64,000 bases of DNA, from positions 248,001-312,000 of the forward strand of contig NZ_RIAX01000001.1 of assembly GCF_003719725.1 (NCBI RefSeq), read 5' to 3'. The DNA comes from Planococcus salinus (lineage in GTDB: Bacteria; Bacillota; Bacilli; Bacillales_A; Planococcaceae). The notes under the pieces are model-generated. The model ran no database searches and was not told the origin of the DNA. It saw only the letters and a program-made list of their open reading frames with translations. The position numbers and the translations under genes are program-made. Numbering within the stretch: the first letter of the stretch is position 1; each line of letters begins with the position of its first letter. Positions 40,889 to 49,625 of this stretch are shown here, one piece after another.

Positions 40889-41295
40889 ATCTGACAAAAG
40901 CATGGGACATATTAAAAGAGAATGGATTCAAGGAAACATCAAAGCGCCAGCAGATTTTGGAGCTGTTTTCGAAAGATGACCGTTATTTGACGGCGCGTGA
41001 CTTATTGGATGTGATGCAAAAAGATTATCCAAGCATGAGCTATGATACGGTCTACCGCAATCTGGCGACGTTTGTGTCATTGGGGATTCTGGAAGAAACG
41101 GAACTTTCCGGTGAGCGCCATTTCCGGATGCATTGTGAAAGCGATCAGCACCATCACCATTTTATCTGCATGGACTGCGGAAAAATCAAAGAAATTCCCG
41201 TATGCCCGATGGATATGCTCGGAGCGGCTTTGCCGGCTTATGAAATCGACAATCATAAATTCGAGATTTACGGAAAGTGCCCGGAATGCAAATAG
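40885..41295 (+). CDS. zur: Zinc uptake regulator Zur (Fur family)
   Basis: Zur represses zinc acquisition genes when zinc is plentiful. The 136-residue Fur-family protein has the winged helix (KETSKRQQILELF ... SYDTVYRNLATFVSLGIL) and the structural zinc site of two CXXC pairs (CMDC and CPEC). The regulatory zinc site region is HCESDQHHHHF. The ATG overlaps the znuB stop. Operon position and the Zur box upstream favour Zur over Fur or PerR. Confidence 0.93.
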   Translation: MNLTKAWDILKENGFKETSKRQQILELFSKDDRYLTARDLLDVMQKDYPSMSYDTVYRNLATFVSLGILEETELSGERHFRMHCESDQHHHHFICMDCGKIKEIPVCPMDMLGAALPAYEIDNHKFEIYGKCPECK

Positions 41296-41306
41296 AAAAG
41301 CGGTGG

Positions 41307-41344
41307 GGCGGAAGTGGAGAAAAATCCATTTCCGCCTTTTTTGT
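41307..41344 (+). terminator. Terminator of znuC-znuB-zur
   Basis: GGCGGAA.TGG pairs with CCA.TTCCGCC around 8 nt, followed by T6. Confidence 0.85.
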
Positions 41345-41369
41345 TATATTCGGGGCGAATTTTGGAGAA

Positions 41370-41449
41370 CGCAGATAAAACTCCAGCATCGCAAATAAAT
41401 TCCTCTGATCGCTAATAAAGTTTCTCCAGCGCGAATAAAATAAGTTCAT
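41370..41449. repeat. Degenerate 20-bp tandem repeat, four units
   Basis: Four consecutive units of exactly 20 bp start with CGCAGATAAA, CGCAAATAAA, CGCTAATAAA and CGCGAATAAA (41370, 41390, 41410, 41430). The other ten bases vary but are T/C-rich. A weaker possible earlier unit (GCGAATTTT) precedes them. It lies between the terminators of zur and the convergent yqfW. Confidence 0.75.
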
Positions 41450-41483
41450 TGTATATAAAATCAAAAATCGTCCACAAACCCAA

Positions 41484-41524
41484 AAAAAGAAGGCACTCGC
41501 CATCAGCGAATGCCTTCTTTTACT
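41484..41524 (-). terminator. Terminator of yqfW, bidirectional
   Basis: AAAAGAAGGCA.TCGC pairs with GCGA.TGCCTTCTTTT around 4-5 nt; on the minus strand it follows the yqfW stop and ends in T7. Confidence 0.85.
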
Positions 41525-42102
41525 TATACGTTTTGTGCAAGGAACTCTTTTTTCACCCATTCGTCGGCTTCGAGCCAGTTGTAGACCCGAATGACGTTTT
41601 TGGGAGCGGGCATCCGGTTATAGGGTGTGTCGAATAACAATACCGGGATATCCAGTTCCTCGCTGATTTCCACGGCGTTATCATGCTTGTCTTCAAAAAA
41701 CAGATCGACATCATGCTTTTGGGCCGCTTCGATTTTTTTGTGTGTGCCAATCAATTCGATGTGGTCGTACGCAATGGCGTGATGCTTGAACCAGTCATAC
41801 GTCACATCCAGGACATTATCGCCCCGTGCCGAAATATAAAACAGTTCGAATTGGTTTTTCCATTGATTTAGTACCGCTTTGGCATTTTCTGATACAGGAG
41901 AAGAGGAATAGATCTTGGATTCCATACTGCGGAACCAGGAATAGACTTCTTCCTGCGAAGCATGCGGCAAAGCTGCTGATAAATCATATTCTTTGATGTC
42001 TTCCAAGGTCAAGTCGCTTTTGAACGCCTCATTCAAATGAGGAAGCAGTGACGTGGGACACGTCACAGTTCCGTCAATGTCAATTCCAAATCGGTGTCTC
42101 AT
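41524..42102 (-). CDS. yqfW: Putative HAD-family 5'(3')-nucleotidase (YqfW)
   Basis: This looks like a deoxyribonucleotidase of the HAD superfamily. The 192-residue protein opens MRHRFGIDIDGTVTCP, with the catalytic DXDGT. A helical cap, FYISARGDN (motif II) and DLFFEDKHDNAVEI (motif III/IV) follow. The substrate is unknown; B. subtilis YqfW has the same annotation. It lies 12 bp downstream of ispG on the minus strand and probably shares its transcript. Confidence 0.8.
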   Translation of the reverse strand: MRHRFGIDIDGTVTCPTSLLPHLNEAFKSDLTLEDIKEYDLSAALPHASQEEVYSWFRSMESKIYSSSPVSENAKAVLNQWKNQFELFYISARGDNVLDVTYDWFKHHAIAYDHIELIGTHKKIEAAQKHDVDLFFEDKHDNAVEISEELDIPVLLFDTPYNRMPAPKNVIRVYNWLEADEWVKKEFLAQNV

Positions 42103-42114
42103 CGCTTCACAACC

Positions 42115-43236
42115 TTATGCTTTTTGTTGTTCAAGTGCTTCTTTTTCTTCTTTTTGCTTGGCAAAGTATTCTTCAGCCAGTTTGTCGATTTCCACTTTCA
42201 ATTCCTCGACCATCGTTTCTTCCGGAACTTTGCGGACTGTTTTGCCTTTCATGAACAGCAGCCCTTCGCCGCGGGCACCGGCAATGCCGATATCCGCTTC
42301 GCGTGCTTCTCCGGGACCGTTGACGGCACAGCCGAGAACTGCCACTTTAAGCGGCGCTTTAATAGTGGAAATATACTCTTCGACTTCATTGGCGATTTTG
42401 ATCAGATCAATTTCGATGCGTCCGCATGTCGGGCAAGAAATAAGTGTGGCGGCATTTGAGGAAAGGCCGAATACCTTCAGCAGTTCACGTGCCACTTTCA
42501 CTTCTTCCACCGGATCGGCACTCAATGACACGCGCAATGTGTTGCCGATGCCTTTTGCCAGAAGTGCCCCTAAACCGGCGGAACTTTTCACGGTGCCGGA
42601 GAACAACGTACCGGATTCTGTGATGCCGAGATGGAGCGGGTAGTCGAACGCTTTGGAAGCTTTTTCATAAGCTTCGACGGCCAGGCCGACATCCGATGCT
42701 TTCAATGAAACGATGATGTCATGGAAATCAAGGTCTTCCAGTATTTTAATGTGGTGAAGTGCGCTTTCCACCATACCGTCAGCTGTTGGATAGCCATATT
42801 TTTTCAGGATATGACGTTCCAATGAACCGGCGTTGACACCGATGCGAATCGGAATGCCTTTTGCTTTGGCTGCAGTGACGACAGCTTCCACTTTTTCACG
42901 CCGCCCGATGTTACCCGGGTTGATGCGGATTTTGTCTGCACCCTGTTCAATGGCGATCAATGCTAATTTATAATCAAAATGGATATCGACCACCAAGGGA
43001 ATATTGATGCGTTTTTTGATTTCGCCGATGGAGTAGGCTGCGCGCTCATCCGGGCAGGCCACACGGACAACCTGGCATCCGGCTTCTTCCAGGCGCAGGA
43101 TTTCTGCTACTGTCGCTTCCACATCATGAGTTTTTGTCGTAGCCATACTCTGAATGAATAATTCATTGCTGCCACCGATCGTCAAATCTCCGACTTTTAC
43201 GGGGCGTGTGTTTGAACGGTGAATAATTTCACTCAT
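42115..43236 (-). CDS. ispG: 4-hydroxy-3-methylbut-2-en-1-yl diphosphate synthase
   Basis: IspG converts MEcPP to HMBPP, the substrate of IspH, using a 4Fe-4S cluster. The 373-residue protein of the short bacterial type starts [16 protein letters not shown], has a TIM-barrel part, and the cluster ligands [11 protein letters not shown] and [10 protein letters not shown] followed by the conserved glutamate. The ATG at 43236 follows AGGAGAG; an upstream in-frame ATG has no ribosome site. A small hairpin (CTGGCT/AGCCAG, 43263-43277) lies in the leader. yqfW follows on the same strand. Confidence 0.95.
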   Translation of the reverse strand: MSEIIHRSNTRPVKVGDLTIGGSNELFIQSMATTKTHDVEATVAEILRLEEAGCQVVRVACPDERAAYSIGEIKKRINIPLVVDIHFDYKLALIAIEQGADKIRINPGNIGRREKVEAVVTAAKAKGIPIRIGVNAGSLERHILKKYGYPTADGMVESALHHIKILEDLDFHDIIVSLKASDVGLAVEAYEKASKAFDYPLHLGITESGTLFSGTVKSSAGLGALLAKGIGNTLRVSLSADPVEEVKVARELLKVFGLSSNAATLISCPTCGRIEIDLIKIANEVEEYISTIKAPLKVAVLGCAVNGPGEAREADIGIAGARGEGLLFMKGKTVRKVPEETMVEELKVEIDKLAEEYFAKQKEEKEALEQQKA

Positions 43237-43312
43237 TAATAGTTCTCTCCTTTTGGGATTCACTGGCTTTCAGCCAGCTCCGCATTTCTAGCAATTTCTA
43301 TTACCTACAGTC

Positions 43313-43342
43313 ATTTTAGCAGTGTCCCATTCAAAAAGACAA
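43313..43342 (-). promoter_or_regulatory. Promoter of ispG-yqfW
   Basis: On the minus strand: TTGTCT, 18 bp, TAAAAT with extended TGC, about 80 bp before the ispG start. Confidence 0.55.
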
Positions 43343-43386
43343 GAAAGACGGTTGATCTTATCTTTTTCTTTACAAACCCGGCTGCG

Positions 43387-43911
43387 TCAGTTTTTCGGAC
43401 GCTGGGCAGGAGGCATCTTCGGGTAATAGCCGGCTGCCAGGTACAGGTAGATGACTGTCAGCAGGCTGGTGATGAGAGAAACCCATAGTCCCATCCCGAA
43501 AAAACTGAGGACAAAGGATACTAATGTCGGAATGGTGACACTTAATGCTGCTGTACGCCACATATGACGATATTCACCTTTGCGTTTTCTCATCTGAAGT
43601 AACCCCACACCAATCAATGCAAAAAGGCTGATTTTCACAAAATGGTATAGCGTGGTGGAAACGAATAAAAAAATCAAGGCGAATGGATACAGCAGCCACT
43701 CGATTTGTTCGACAAATTCCAATAACCCTTCCACACCAATTGCCGCACTGTCCAGGTTGAAGGCCAATTCCACAAATGAAATGGCGGTCATCAGCAAAAT
43801 AATCATGAAAACAAAGCGCATAATTTTGCCAATTGTCATAATACGGACGGCTGCCTGCTTTTTAGGTTCCATGAAACTGGCTTTAAATAATTGAAATAAA
43901 TTCACTTCCAT
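43387..43911 (-). CDS. DUF1189-type membrane protein
   Basis: The 174-residue product has a short cytoplasmic N-terminus (MEVNLFQLFKASFMEPKKQA) and four or five hydrophobic segments spread over residues 28-160. I take it as a short DUF1189 (YqgB-like) protein from its location and layout; the function is unknown. The ATG at 43911 follows AAAGGAAG; a start 12 codons earlier has no site. It diverges from the Na/Pi symporter gene and is followed on the minus strand by ispG. Confidence 0.65.
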   Translation of the reverse strand: MEVNLFQLFKASFMEPKKQAAVRIMTIGKIMRFVFMIILLMTAISFVELAFNLDSAAIGVEGLLEFVEQIEWLLYPFALIFLFVSTTLYHFVKISLFALIGVGLLQMRKRKGEYRHMWRTAALSVTIPTLVSFVLSFFGMGLWVSLITSLLTVIYLYLAAGYYPKMPPAQRPKN

Positions 43912-43999
43912 CTTCCTTTCAGTTATATTGTAATCGTAACACGGCAAAACGCGAGTTTTTTGCCACTTTGTTACGGCATTGTAAATTTTAAAAAAGGTA

Positions 44000-44029
44000 T
44001 TTACAATCTCTTATTGAACTCTTCATAAT
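44000..44029 (+). promoter_or_regulatory. Promoter of the Na/Pi symporter gene
   Basis: TTTACA, 18 bp, CATAAT. The -35 resembles a single PhoP half-site but no convincing array is present. Confidence 0.45.
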
Positions 44030-44071
44030 AGACTAGGTGTCAAAAAGATATTTAGGAGTTGAATGTAAATC

Positions 44072-45703
44072 GTGGATATGAGTTGGCAAGAGATACTCTT
44101 TTCTTTCTTCGGGGGACTGGGGATCTTCCTTTTTTCAATTAAATACATGGGTGACGCATTGCAGAAAGCTGCAGGAGATAAACTCCGCGATATTCTCGAC
44201 CGCTTTACAACCAATCCGTTCATGGGGGTGCTGGTCGGAATCGTTGTAACGATTTTAATCCAGTCAAGTTCCGGGACGACCGTCATTGTCGTCGGTTTGG
44301 TCAGCGCCGGTTTCATGACGCTTCGCCAGGCGATCGGTGTCATCATGGGCGCTAATATCGGTACGACGGTTACTGCGTTCATCATCGGCTTGGACGTCGG
44401 TGCATATTCTCTGCCGATCATGGCAGTCGGGGCTTTCCTGATTTTCTTCTTTAAGAAAAACAAAGTTCAGAACGTCGGCCAGGTCATTTTCGGTTTTGGT
44501 GGTTTGTTCTTCGGTATGGAAACGATGAGCGGGGCGATGAAGCCATTGCGTGAATTGCCTGCTTTCATCGATATGACCATCAACTTAAGTGAATACCCAA
44601 TTCTGGGTGTTGTAGTCGGTACGGTCTTCACCTTGATCGTCCAAAGCTCCAGTGGTACGATCGCCATTTTGCAGGGCCTTTATGACGAGCAGATCCTGAC
44701 GCTTGCGGCTTCTTTGCCGGTATTATTCGGTGACAATATCGGAACGACCATTACAGCGGTGCTGGCTGCTCTTGGTACATCCATTGCCGCACGCCGTGCC
44801 GCAGCTGTTCACGTGTTGTTCAATGTCATCGGTTCGGTCATTTTTCTTCTATTGCTTGTGCCGTTCACCGCGTATGTGGAATGGCTGTCAACTTTGCTGG
44901 GTCTGGAACCAAGAATGCAGATTGCCTTCGCCCACGGTTCATTCAACGTTGCCAATACACTTATCCAGTTTCCATTGATCGGTTTTTGGGCTTATCTGGT
45001 AACCAAAGTGATCCCTGGACAGGAAGTGCTTGTCGAGTTTAAGCCGAAGCACCTGGACCCAATTTTCATCGAACAATCTCCATCAATTGCCCTCGGGCAG
45101 TCGAAAGAGGAAATTCTTCGCATGGGGGCTTATGCGGTACAGGGGCTTCAGGAAACATTTGAATACCTGAAAACGAAAAGCAAGAAAAATGCCGAGATGG
45201 GTTACCAGTTGGAAGATGCCATCAATAACCTCGACGGCAAAATCACCGATTACCTGGTGCTGATTTCAGCAGAAAGCATTTCAGCCGCTGACTCCACTCG
45301 TCATACCATGCTGATGGAGACAGTGCGTGATATCGAACGGATCGGTGACCATTTTGAAAACATCATTGAATTGATTGATTACCAGGAAAACAACAAAGTG
45401 AAAATCACGGAAGATGCGATGGAAGATCTGGGTGAAATGTTCGCTTTGACGATTGCCACTGTCCAGAAATCGCTCGATGCTCTTGATACGACAAGCCATG
45501 AATTGGCACGTGAAGTAGCGGAGCAGGAAGACCTGATCGATAAAATGGAACGCAAATTCCGGAAAAAACACATCATGCGTCTGAATGAGGGCCAATGTTC
45601 TGCTCAAGCAGGTATCGTCTTTGTCGATATCATCAGTAACTTGGAGCGGATCGGCGACCATTCGGTCAATATTGCAGAAGCTATACTGGGCAATCGGGCC
45701 TAA
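44072..45703 (+). CDS. Na+/phosphate symporter with C-terminal PhoU-like domain
   Basis: This NptA/YjbB-type carrier moves phosphate with sodium. The 543-residue protein has two inverted repeat units, each with the QSSSG signature (ILIQSSSGTTVIVVG and LIVQSSSGTIAILQG), within about eight membrane segments. A cytoplasmic helical PhoU-like region (residues 340-540) contains two ERIGDH motifs. The start is probably the GTG at 44072, although AGGAG is 13 nt away; an ATG two codons later is the alternative. It lies 4 kb before the pst operon, giving two phosphate routes in one neighbourhood. Confidence 0.92.
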   Translation: MDMSWQEILFSFFGGLGIFLFSIKYMGDALQKAAGDKLRDILDRFTTNPFMGVLVGIVVTILIQSSSGTTVIVVGLVSAGFMTLRQAIGVIMGANIGTTVTAFIIGLDVGAYSLPIMAVGAFLIFFFKKNKVQNVGQVIFGFGGLFFGMETMSGAMKPLRELPAFIDMTINLSEYPILGVVVGTVFTLIVQSSSGTIAILQGLYDEQILTLAASLPVLFGDNIGTTITAVLAALGTSIAARRAAAVHVLFNVIGSVIFLLLLVPFTAYVEWLSTLLGLEPRMQIAFAHGSFNVANTLIQFPLIGFWAYLVTKVIPGQEVLVEFKPKHLDPIFIEQSPSIALGQSKEEILRMGAYAVQGLQETFEYLKTKSKKNAEMGYQLEDAINNLDGKITDYLVLISAESISAADSTRHTMLMETVRDIERIGDHFENIIELIDYQENNKVKITEDAMEDLGEMFALTIATVQKSLDALDTTSHELAREVAEQEDLIDKMERKFRKKHIMRLNEGQCSAQAGIVFVDIISNLERIGDHSVNIAEAILGNRA

Positions 45704-45706
45704 TGG

Positions 45707-45768
45707 AAACTCCTTCTCATTTCTTTACATTTTTACAGATGTAGGGCACGATGAGAAGGAGTTTTACT
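45707..45768 (+). terminator. Long inverted repeat after the Na/Pi symporter gene
   Basis: AAACTCCTTCTCAT pairs with ATGAGAAGGAGTTT across a 30-nt loop that itself can pair (TACAT/ATGTA), followed by T. The right arm contains AAGGAG and lies just before the ribosome site of the next gene. Confidence 0.6.
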
Positions 45769-45789
45769 ATCTTTAGGAGTGTGAAAAAG

Positions 45790-46269
45790 ATGGAAATTTT
45801 CGCCTGGATTTTGATTTTGCTGTTTTTCGTTATCGGTTTCGTCGGTTTGGTTTATCCAATCATCCCGGCAGTGTTGTTCATATTTGGCGGTTTCCTCATC
45901 TATGGCTTGTTCTTCAGCTTTTCGGAGTTGCCCTGGTGGTTTTGGGCCATCCAAGTCCTGTTCGTGGCGTTGCTGTTTAGTGCAGATGCCCTTGCCAATG
46001 CGTTCGGCGTGAGGAAGTTCGGTGGATCCAGAGCGGGTTTTTGGGGCAGTACGCTGGGCTTGATCCTGGGACCGTTCATCATCCCGATTGTTGGAATCAT
46101 TATCGGACCGTTTGTCGGAGCCATTGCGGCCGAACTATTGGTCAACCGGTCTTCTTTCAAGCAGTCATTCCGTTCAGGGGTCGGTTCAGTTGTCGGCTTT
46201 GTCACCTCGGTGTTTACAAAAGGGATTATTCAGACGGTCATGGTCATTCTGTTTTTTCTGGTCGTTTAA
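45790..46269 (+). CDS. DUF456 family membrane protein
   Basis: The 159-residue protein (YqgC position in B. subtilis) is almost wholly hydrophobic, with two spans at the N-terminus (FAWILILLFFVIGFVGLVYP) and Gly-rich helices later (GFWGSTLGLILGPF, GIIIGPFVGAIAAELL). The Gly-rich segments suggest oligomer packing; the function is unknown. The ATG at 45790 follows AGGAG at 10 nt; a nearer GTG is too close to it. It lies just before sodA. Confidence 0.85.
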   Translation: MEIFAWILILLFFVIGFVGLVYPIIPAVLFIFGGFLIYGLFFSFSELPWWFWAIQVLFVALLFSADALANAFGVRKFGGSRAGFWGSTLGLILGPFIIPIVGIIIGPFVGAIAAELLVNRSSFKQSFRSGVGSVVGFVTSVFTKGIIQTVMVILFFLVV

Positions 46270-46311
46270 ATCAGCCTTTGGACTGAAAGTGAATTGAATC
46301 ATGCATTTTAT

Positions 46312-46340
46312 TTGTGTCGGTCTGAAAATTTTGATACGCT
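46312..46340 (+). promoter_or_regulatory. Promoter of sodA
   Basis: TTGTGT, 17 bp, TACGCT, 38 bp before the sodA ATG. Confidence 0.5.
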
Positions 46341-46378
46341 AAAGAGGTAGACCAATAGACTCAAGGAGGAATTTAATC

Positions 46379-46987
46379 ATGGCTTATGAATTACCAGAAC
46401 TACCTTACGCGTACGATGCATTAGAACCGCATATCGACAAAGAAACGATGAACATTCACCACACAAAGCACCATAATACGTATGTGACAAAAGTGAATGC
46501 GGCTCTTGAAGGGCAAGATGATCTGGCTTCAAAATCAGTGGAAGAATTGATTTCCGACTTGGACGCTGTTCCTGAGTCAATCCGTACAGCAGTTCGCAAC
46601 AACGGCGGCGGGCACGCCAACCATTCACTATTCTGGCAGTTATTGTCTCCGAACGGCGGCGGCAATCCATCAGGTGAACTTGCTGAAGCGATCAACAGCA
46701 AGTTTGGCAGCTTCGATGAATTCAAGCAAAAGTTCGCTGATGCGGGTGCAGCTCGTTTCGGTTCCGGATGGGCTTGGCTTGTGCTTTCAAATGGAGAACT
46801 TGAAATCACTTCAACTCCAAACCAGGATTCTCCGTTGATGGAAGGCAAAACGCCTATCCTCGGATTGGATGTCTGGGAGCATGCATATTACCTCAAATAC
46901 CAAAACAAACGTCCTGACTACATTTCCGCATTCTGGAATGTTGTAAACTGGGAAGAAGTATCAAAACGCTACGAAGCAGCAAAATAA
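46379..46987 (+). CDS. sodA: Superoxide dismutase, Mn/Fe type
   Basis: SodA converts superoxide to oxygen and hydrogen peroxide. The 202-residue protein shows metal ligands in [22 protein letters not shown] and [13 protein letters not shown], and the conserved [20 protein letters not shown] with its neighbouring Gly residues is compatible with manganese, but metal choice cannot be proved from sequence. GGAGGAATTTAATC precedes the ATG. It is monocistronic with a strong terminator. Confidence 0.97.
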   Translation: MAYELPELPYAYDALEPHIDKETMNIHHTKHHNTYVTKVNAALEGQDDLASKSVEELISDLDAVPESIRTAVRNNGGGHANHSLFWQLLSPNGGGNPSGELAEAINSKFGSFDEFKQKFADAGAARFGSGWAWLVLSNGELEITSTPNQDSPLMEGKTPILGLDVWEHAYYLKYQNKRPDYISAFWNVVNWEEVSKRYEAAK

Positions 46988-47007
46988 TTGTCACAAAATG
47001 CAACTCG

Positions 47008-47049
47008 GCACACACTTTTTCGTCTGAAAAAGTGTGTGCTTTTCTTTTT
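47008..47049 (+). terminator. Terminator of sodA
   Basis: A perfect 14-bp stem, GCACACACTTTTTC with GAAAAAGTGTGTGC, 4-nt loop, followed by TTTTCTTTTT. Confidence 0.95.
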
Positions 47050-47100
47050 GGGATGATATACTATCCATTGTGTATTTTATCCAATCCGTTTTAGGTGAAG

Positions 47101-47180
47101 CAGTGCAGCGGCGGTTTTCTTGCACCGATGCCGGCAATCCAGGCGAGCGAGGAATTCGTACAGCCGCCTTGCGGAATATC
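47101..47180 (-). repeat. Diverged intergenic repeat copy D, minus orientation
   Basis: Read on the minus strand this begins GATATTCCGCAA (47169-47180), identical to the core of copies A and B. It continues with a GGCTGT segment, CCTCGCTCGCCTGG and CGCTGCACTGCTTC, loosely like the second module of copy B. GGCGG (47110-47114) can pair with CCGCC (47164-47168). It lies between sodA and the PBP gene. Confidence 0.45.
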
Positions 47181-47186
47181 CTAAGA

Positions 47187-47214
47187 TTGAAACGATTAGT
47201 TTACTTTGTATACC
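47187..47214 (+). promoter_or_regulatory. Possible promoter of the PBP gene
   Basis: TTGAAA, 16 bp, TATACC, about 70 bp before the start codon. Confidence 0.4.
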
Positions 47215-47285
47215 ATATGTAATTCAACTTATTTTCAAAAGCCTGAACGGCTGTTTGATTATTACAGGAAAGGAGCTCCTGCATC

Positions 47286-49460
47286 ATGAACACACCTCCT
47301 AAAAGGCGTGTGGCACTGGCGAAAGCCAAACTGAAGTCGCATACTATCTTTCGGATGAATATCCTCTTTTTTGCTATTTTTCTTCTTTTTTCCGTATTGA
47401 TCCTCCGGCTCGGTTATCTTCAGATTGTCAAAGGCGAAGATTATGCACGTGCCCTTGCCCGCACAGAAGAAGTGCCGGTGAATACCAGTGTGCCAAGAGG
47501 CCGCATCTATGACAGCGAAGGGCGTGTGCAAGTCGACAACCATCCCGTCAATGCCATTACATATACTGCCATGCAGACCACAAAAAGAGATGAGATGCTT
47601 GAAGTGGCAACCGAACTGGCAAAATTGATCGAGAAAGATACAGGCAAAGTGTCGCTGCGCGATAAACAGGATTATTATATTTTATTGAATACGGAATCAG
47701 CTTCAGCCAAAGTGACCGATGAAGAACGAGCGGCTGTTGCATCGGAAGATATTCCGGAAAAAGAAAAACAACGAAAAATCGATGCTTTGATCAGAGAGAA
47801 AATCACGGAAGAGGAACTGGCCAGTTTGAGCAAGGATGACCTTGAAGTATTGGCAATTTATCGTGAAATGACTTCCGGCTACGCATTGTCTCCACAAATT
47901 ATTAAAAACAAGGACGTAACTCCGGAAGAGTTTGCACGGGTGTCGGAACGCCTGACGGACCCTAAGTTGAAAGGTGTCAATACGGTGACCGACTGGGAAA
48001 GGACCAAAAAGAGTGACTTGACCATTCTGGGCAGCACCACTACACCGGAACAAGGGATTCCAGCCGATGAACTGGATTATTATCTGGCGCGTGATTATTC
48101 CCGCAATGACCGGGTGGGGACGAGCTTCCTGGAAGAACAATACGAAGAAGTGCTGCAGGGCCAAAAATCCATTGTCAAAAACCTTACTGACAAGCAGGGG
48201 CGTGTGACGGAAACGGTGCTGGTTGATGAAGGAAAGGCAGGCCGGGATCTTGTTCTGACAGTGGACAGCGAAATGCAGAATGCTCTGGAAGAGATTGTCG
48301 AATCGAAACTGCTGGAATTGAAAGCGGGGCCGAATTCACAGCTTGTACGGGATGCCTACCTGGTCATGATGGATCCGGCCACCGGTTCGATTCTGTCGCT
48401 TGTCGGCAAGCGGCTGGACACGGACGAACAGGGCAGACGAATTGTGTTGGATCATTCCTATGGTGCCTTTACTGCTGCTTATCCGGCTGGCTCTGTGGTC
48501 AAAGGTGCCACTGTGCTGACGGGCTACAGCCAGGGAGCTTTGGACATGGGGCAAGTCATGATCGACGAGCCGCTGCAACTGGGCAGGGGGCTGATCAAAC
48601 GGTCGCTGTTCAACAGAACTTTGTTTAATCGAGTGCCGGTCGATGATTTGGAGGCATTGGAACGTTCATCCAACGTCTATATGTTCAAGATTGCCATGGC
48701 CATGTCTGGGAATACGTATCAATACAATGGTGGGTTAGCCGTCACACCTGAAGAATTCAATGTCATGAGAAATTCGTTTGCCCAATTCGGGCTTGGCGTC
48801 CAAACGGGCATCGACCTGCCGAATGAAGGCAAAGGTGTAACGGGCAATTATTCGGCAACGGAACCGGGAACTTTCCTCGATTTGGCGATCGGACAATATG
48901 ATACGTACACGACGCTGCAATTGGCACAGTATATTTCAACGATTGCCAATGACGGATACCGGATGAAACCGCATATTGTCAAGGAAATTCGTGAAGCGTC
49001 GGTCGATGGGGAGACACTGGGGCCGCTTGTCACTTCTGTCGGATCGGAAGTTTTGAACCGCATCAACAACTCGCAAACAGAGATAGACCGTGTCAAAGAA
49101 GGGATGCGTCGAGTCTATACCGGAACCCACGGGACAGCGAGAGCATATTTCAGCGATACTCCCTACACGGCAGCCGGGAAAACAGGAACCGCCGAAATCA
49201 GGTATTACGATGATCAGGACAGCCCATTCTATAATGAGGCATCAATCAATACAGCGCATGTCGGATTTGCACCATACGACAATCCGGAAGTCGCCTACGC
49301 CGTATTTATCCCGTATATCACGACAGATACGAGCAAAGTGCCACCGGCAAGCAATCAAATTGCCCGTGCCGCATTGGACAAGTATTTTGAACTGAAAAAT
49401 CGCAATGCGGAAGGCAACCCGAACATTATCAAACCGGCTTTATCGACGGAAGAAAAATAG
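47286..49460 (+). CDS. pbpA: Class B penicillin-binding protein (PbpA/PBP2-like)
   Basis: This transpeptidase cross-links peptidoglycan; its order next to sodA and pst matches PbpA of B. subtilis, which serves cell elongation. The 724-residue protein has a cytoplasmic N-terminus, one membrane anchor (about residues 25-45) and a dimerisation domain with RGRIYDSEGRV. The transpeptidase domain has the active serine in PAGSVVKGA, the SSN motif in ERSSNVYMF and KTGTAE. No PASTA domain is present. AAAGGAG precedes the ATG at 47286. Its own terminator separates it from pstS. Confidence 0.92.
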   Translation: MNTPPKRRVALAKAKLKSHTIFRMNILFFAIFLLFSVLILRLGYLQIVKGEDYARALARTEEVPVNTSVPRGRIYDSEGRVQVDNHPVNAITYTAMQTTKRDEMLEVATELAKLIEKDTGKVSLRDKQDYYILLNTESASAKVTDEERAAVASEDIPEKEKQRKIDALIREKITEEELASLSKDDLEVLAIYREMTSGYALSPQIIKNKDVTPEEFARVSERLTDPKLKGVNTVTDWERTKKSDLTILGSTTTPEQGIPADELDYYLARDYSRNDRVGTSFLEEQYEEVLQGQKSIVKNLTDKQGRVTETVLVDEGKAGRDLVLTVDSEMQNALEEIVESKLLELKAGPNSQLVRDAYLVMMDPATGSILSLVGKRLDTDEQGRRIVLDHSYGAFTAAYPAGSVVKGATVLTGYSQGALDMGQVMIDEPLQLGRGLIKRSLFNRTLFNRVPVDDLEALERSSNVYMFKIAMAMSGNTYQYNGGLAVTPEEFNVMRNSFAQFGLGVQTGIDLPNEGKGVTGNYSATEPGTFLDLAIGQYDTYTTLQLAQYISTIANDGYRMKPHIVKEIREASVDGETLGPLVTSVGSEVLNRINNSQTEIDRVKEGMRRVYTGTHGTARAYFSDTPYTAAGKTGTAEIRYYDDQDSPFYNEASINTAHVGFAPYDNPEVAYAVFIPYITTDTSKVPPASNQIARAALDKYFELKNRNAEGNPNIIKPALSTEEK

Positions 49461-49507
49461 AACGCATGGACCACAGGCAATCGCCTGCGGTCCATGCGTT
49501 TTTTGTT
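49461..49507 (+). terminator. Terminator of the PBP gene
   Basis: AACGCATGGACC.CAGGC pairs with GCCTG.GGTCCATGCGTT, followed by T6. Confidence 0.93.
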
Positions 49508-49524
49508 TAATCGTATTTTATAAG

Positions 49525-49578
49525 TTTACGTTATCTTTACAATCGCTTTATATGTTCTCAACAATCGGGGTCTATAGT
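49525..49578 (+). promoter_or_regulatory. PhoP-box array and -10 of the pst operon
   Basis: Four hexamers repeat every 11 bp: TTTACG (49525), TTTACA (49536), TTTATA (49547) and TCAACA (49558). They resemble PhoP half-sites TT(A/T/C)ACA with 5-bp spacers. TATAGT (49573-49578) is the -10; no good -35 is present, as expected for a PhoP-activated promoter. Confidence 0.8.
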
Positions 49579-49625
49579 AGGGATTGTAAGTAATTCAAAC
49601 ATAAAATTTTAGGGGGAACTGATCA

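Noticed and set aside
41370-41449. Tandem repeat considered as a CRISPR array
   Set aside because: Units are 20 bp with no spacer, highly degenerate, and no cas genes are in the window.
43978-44029. PhoP box before the Na/Pi symporter gene
   Set aside because: Only one hexamer (TTTACA) fits; the neighbours at 11-bp steps do not.
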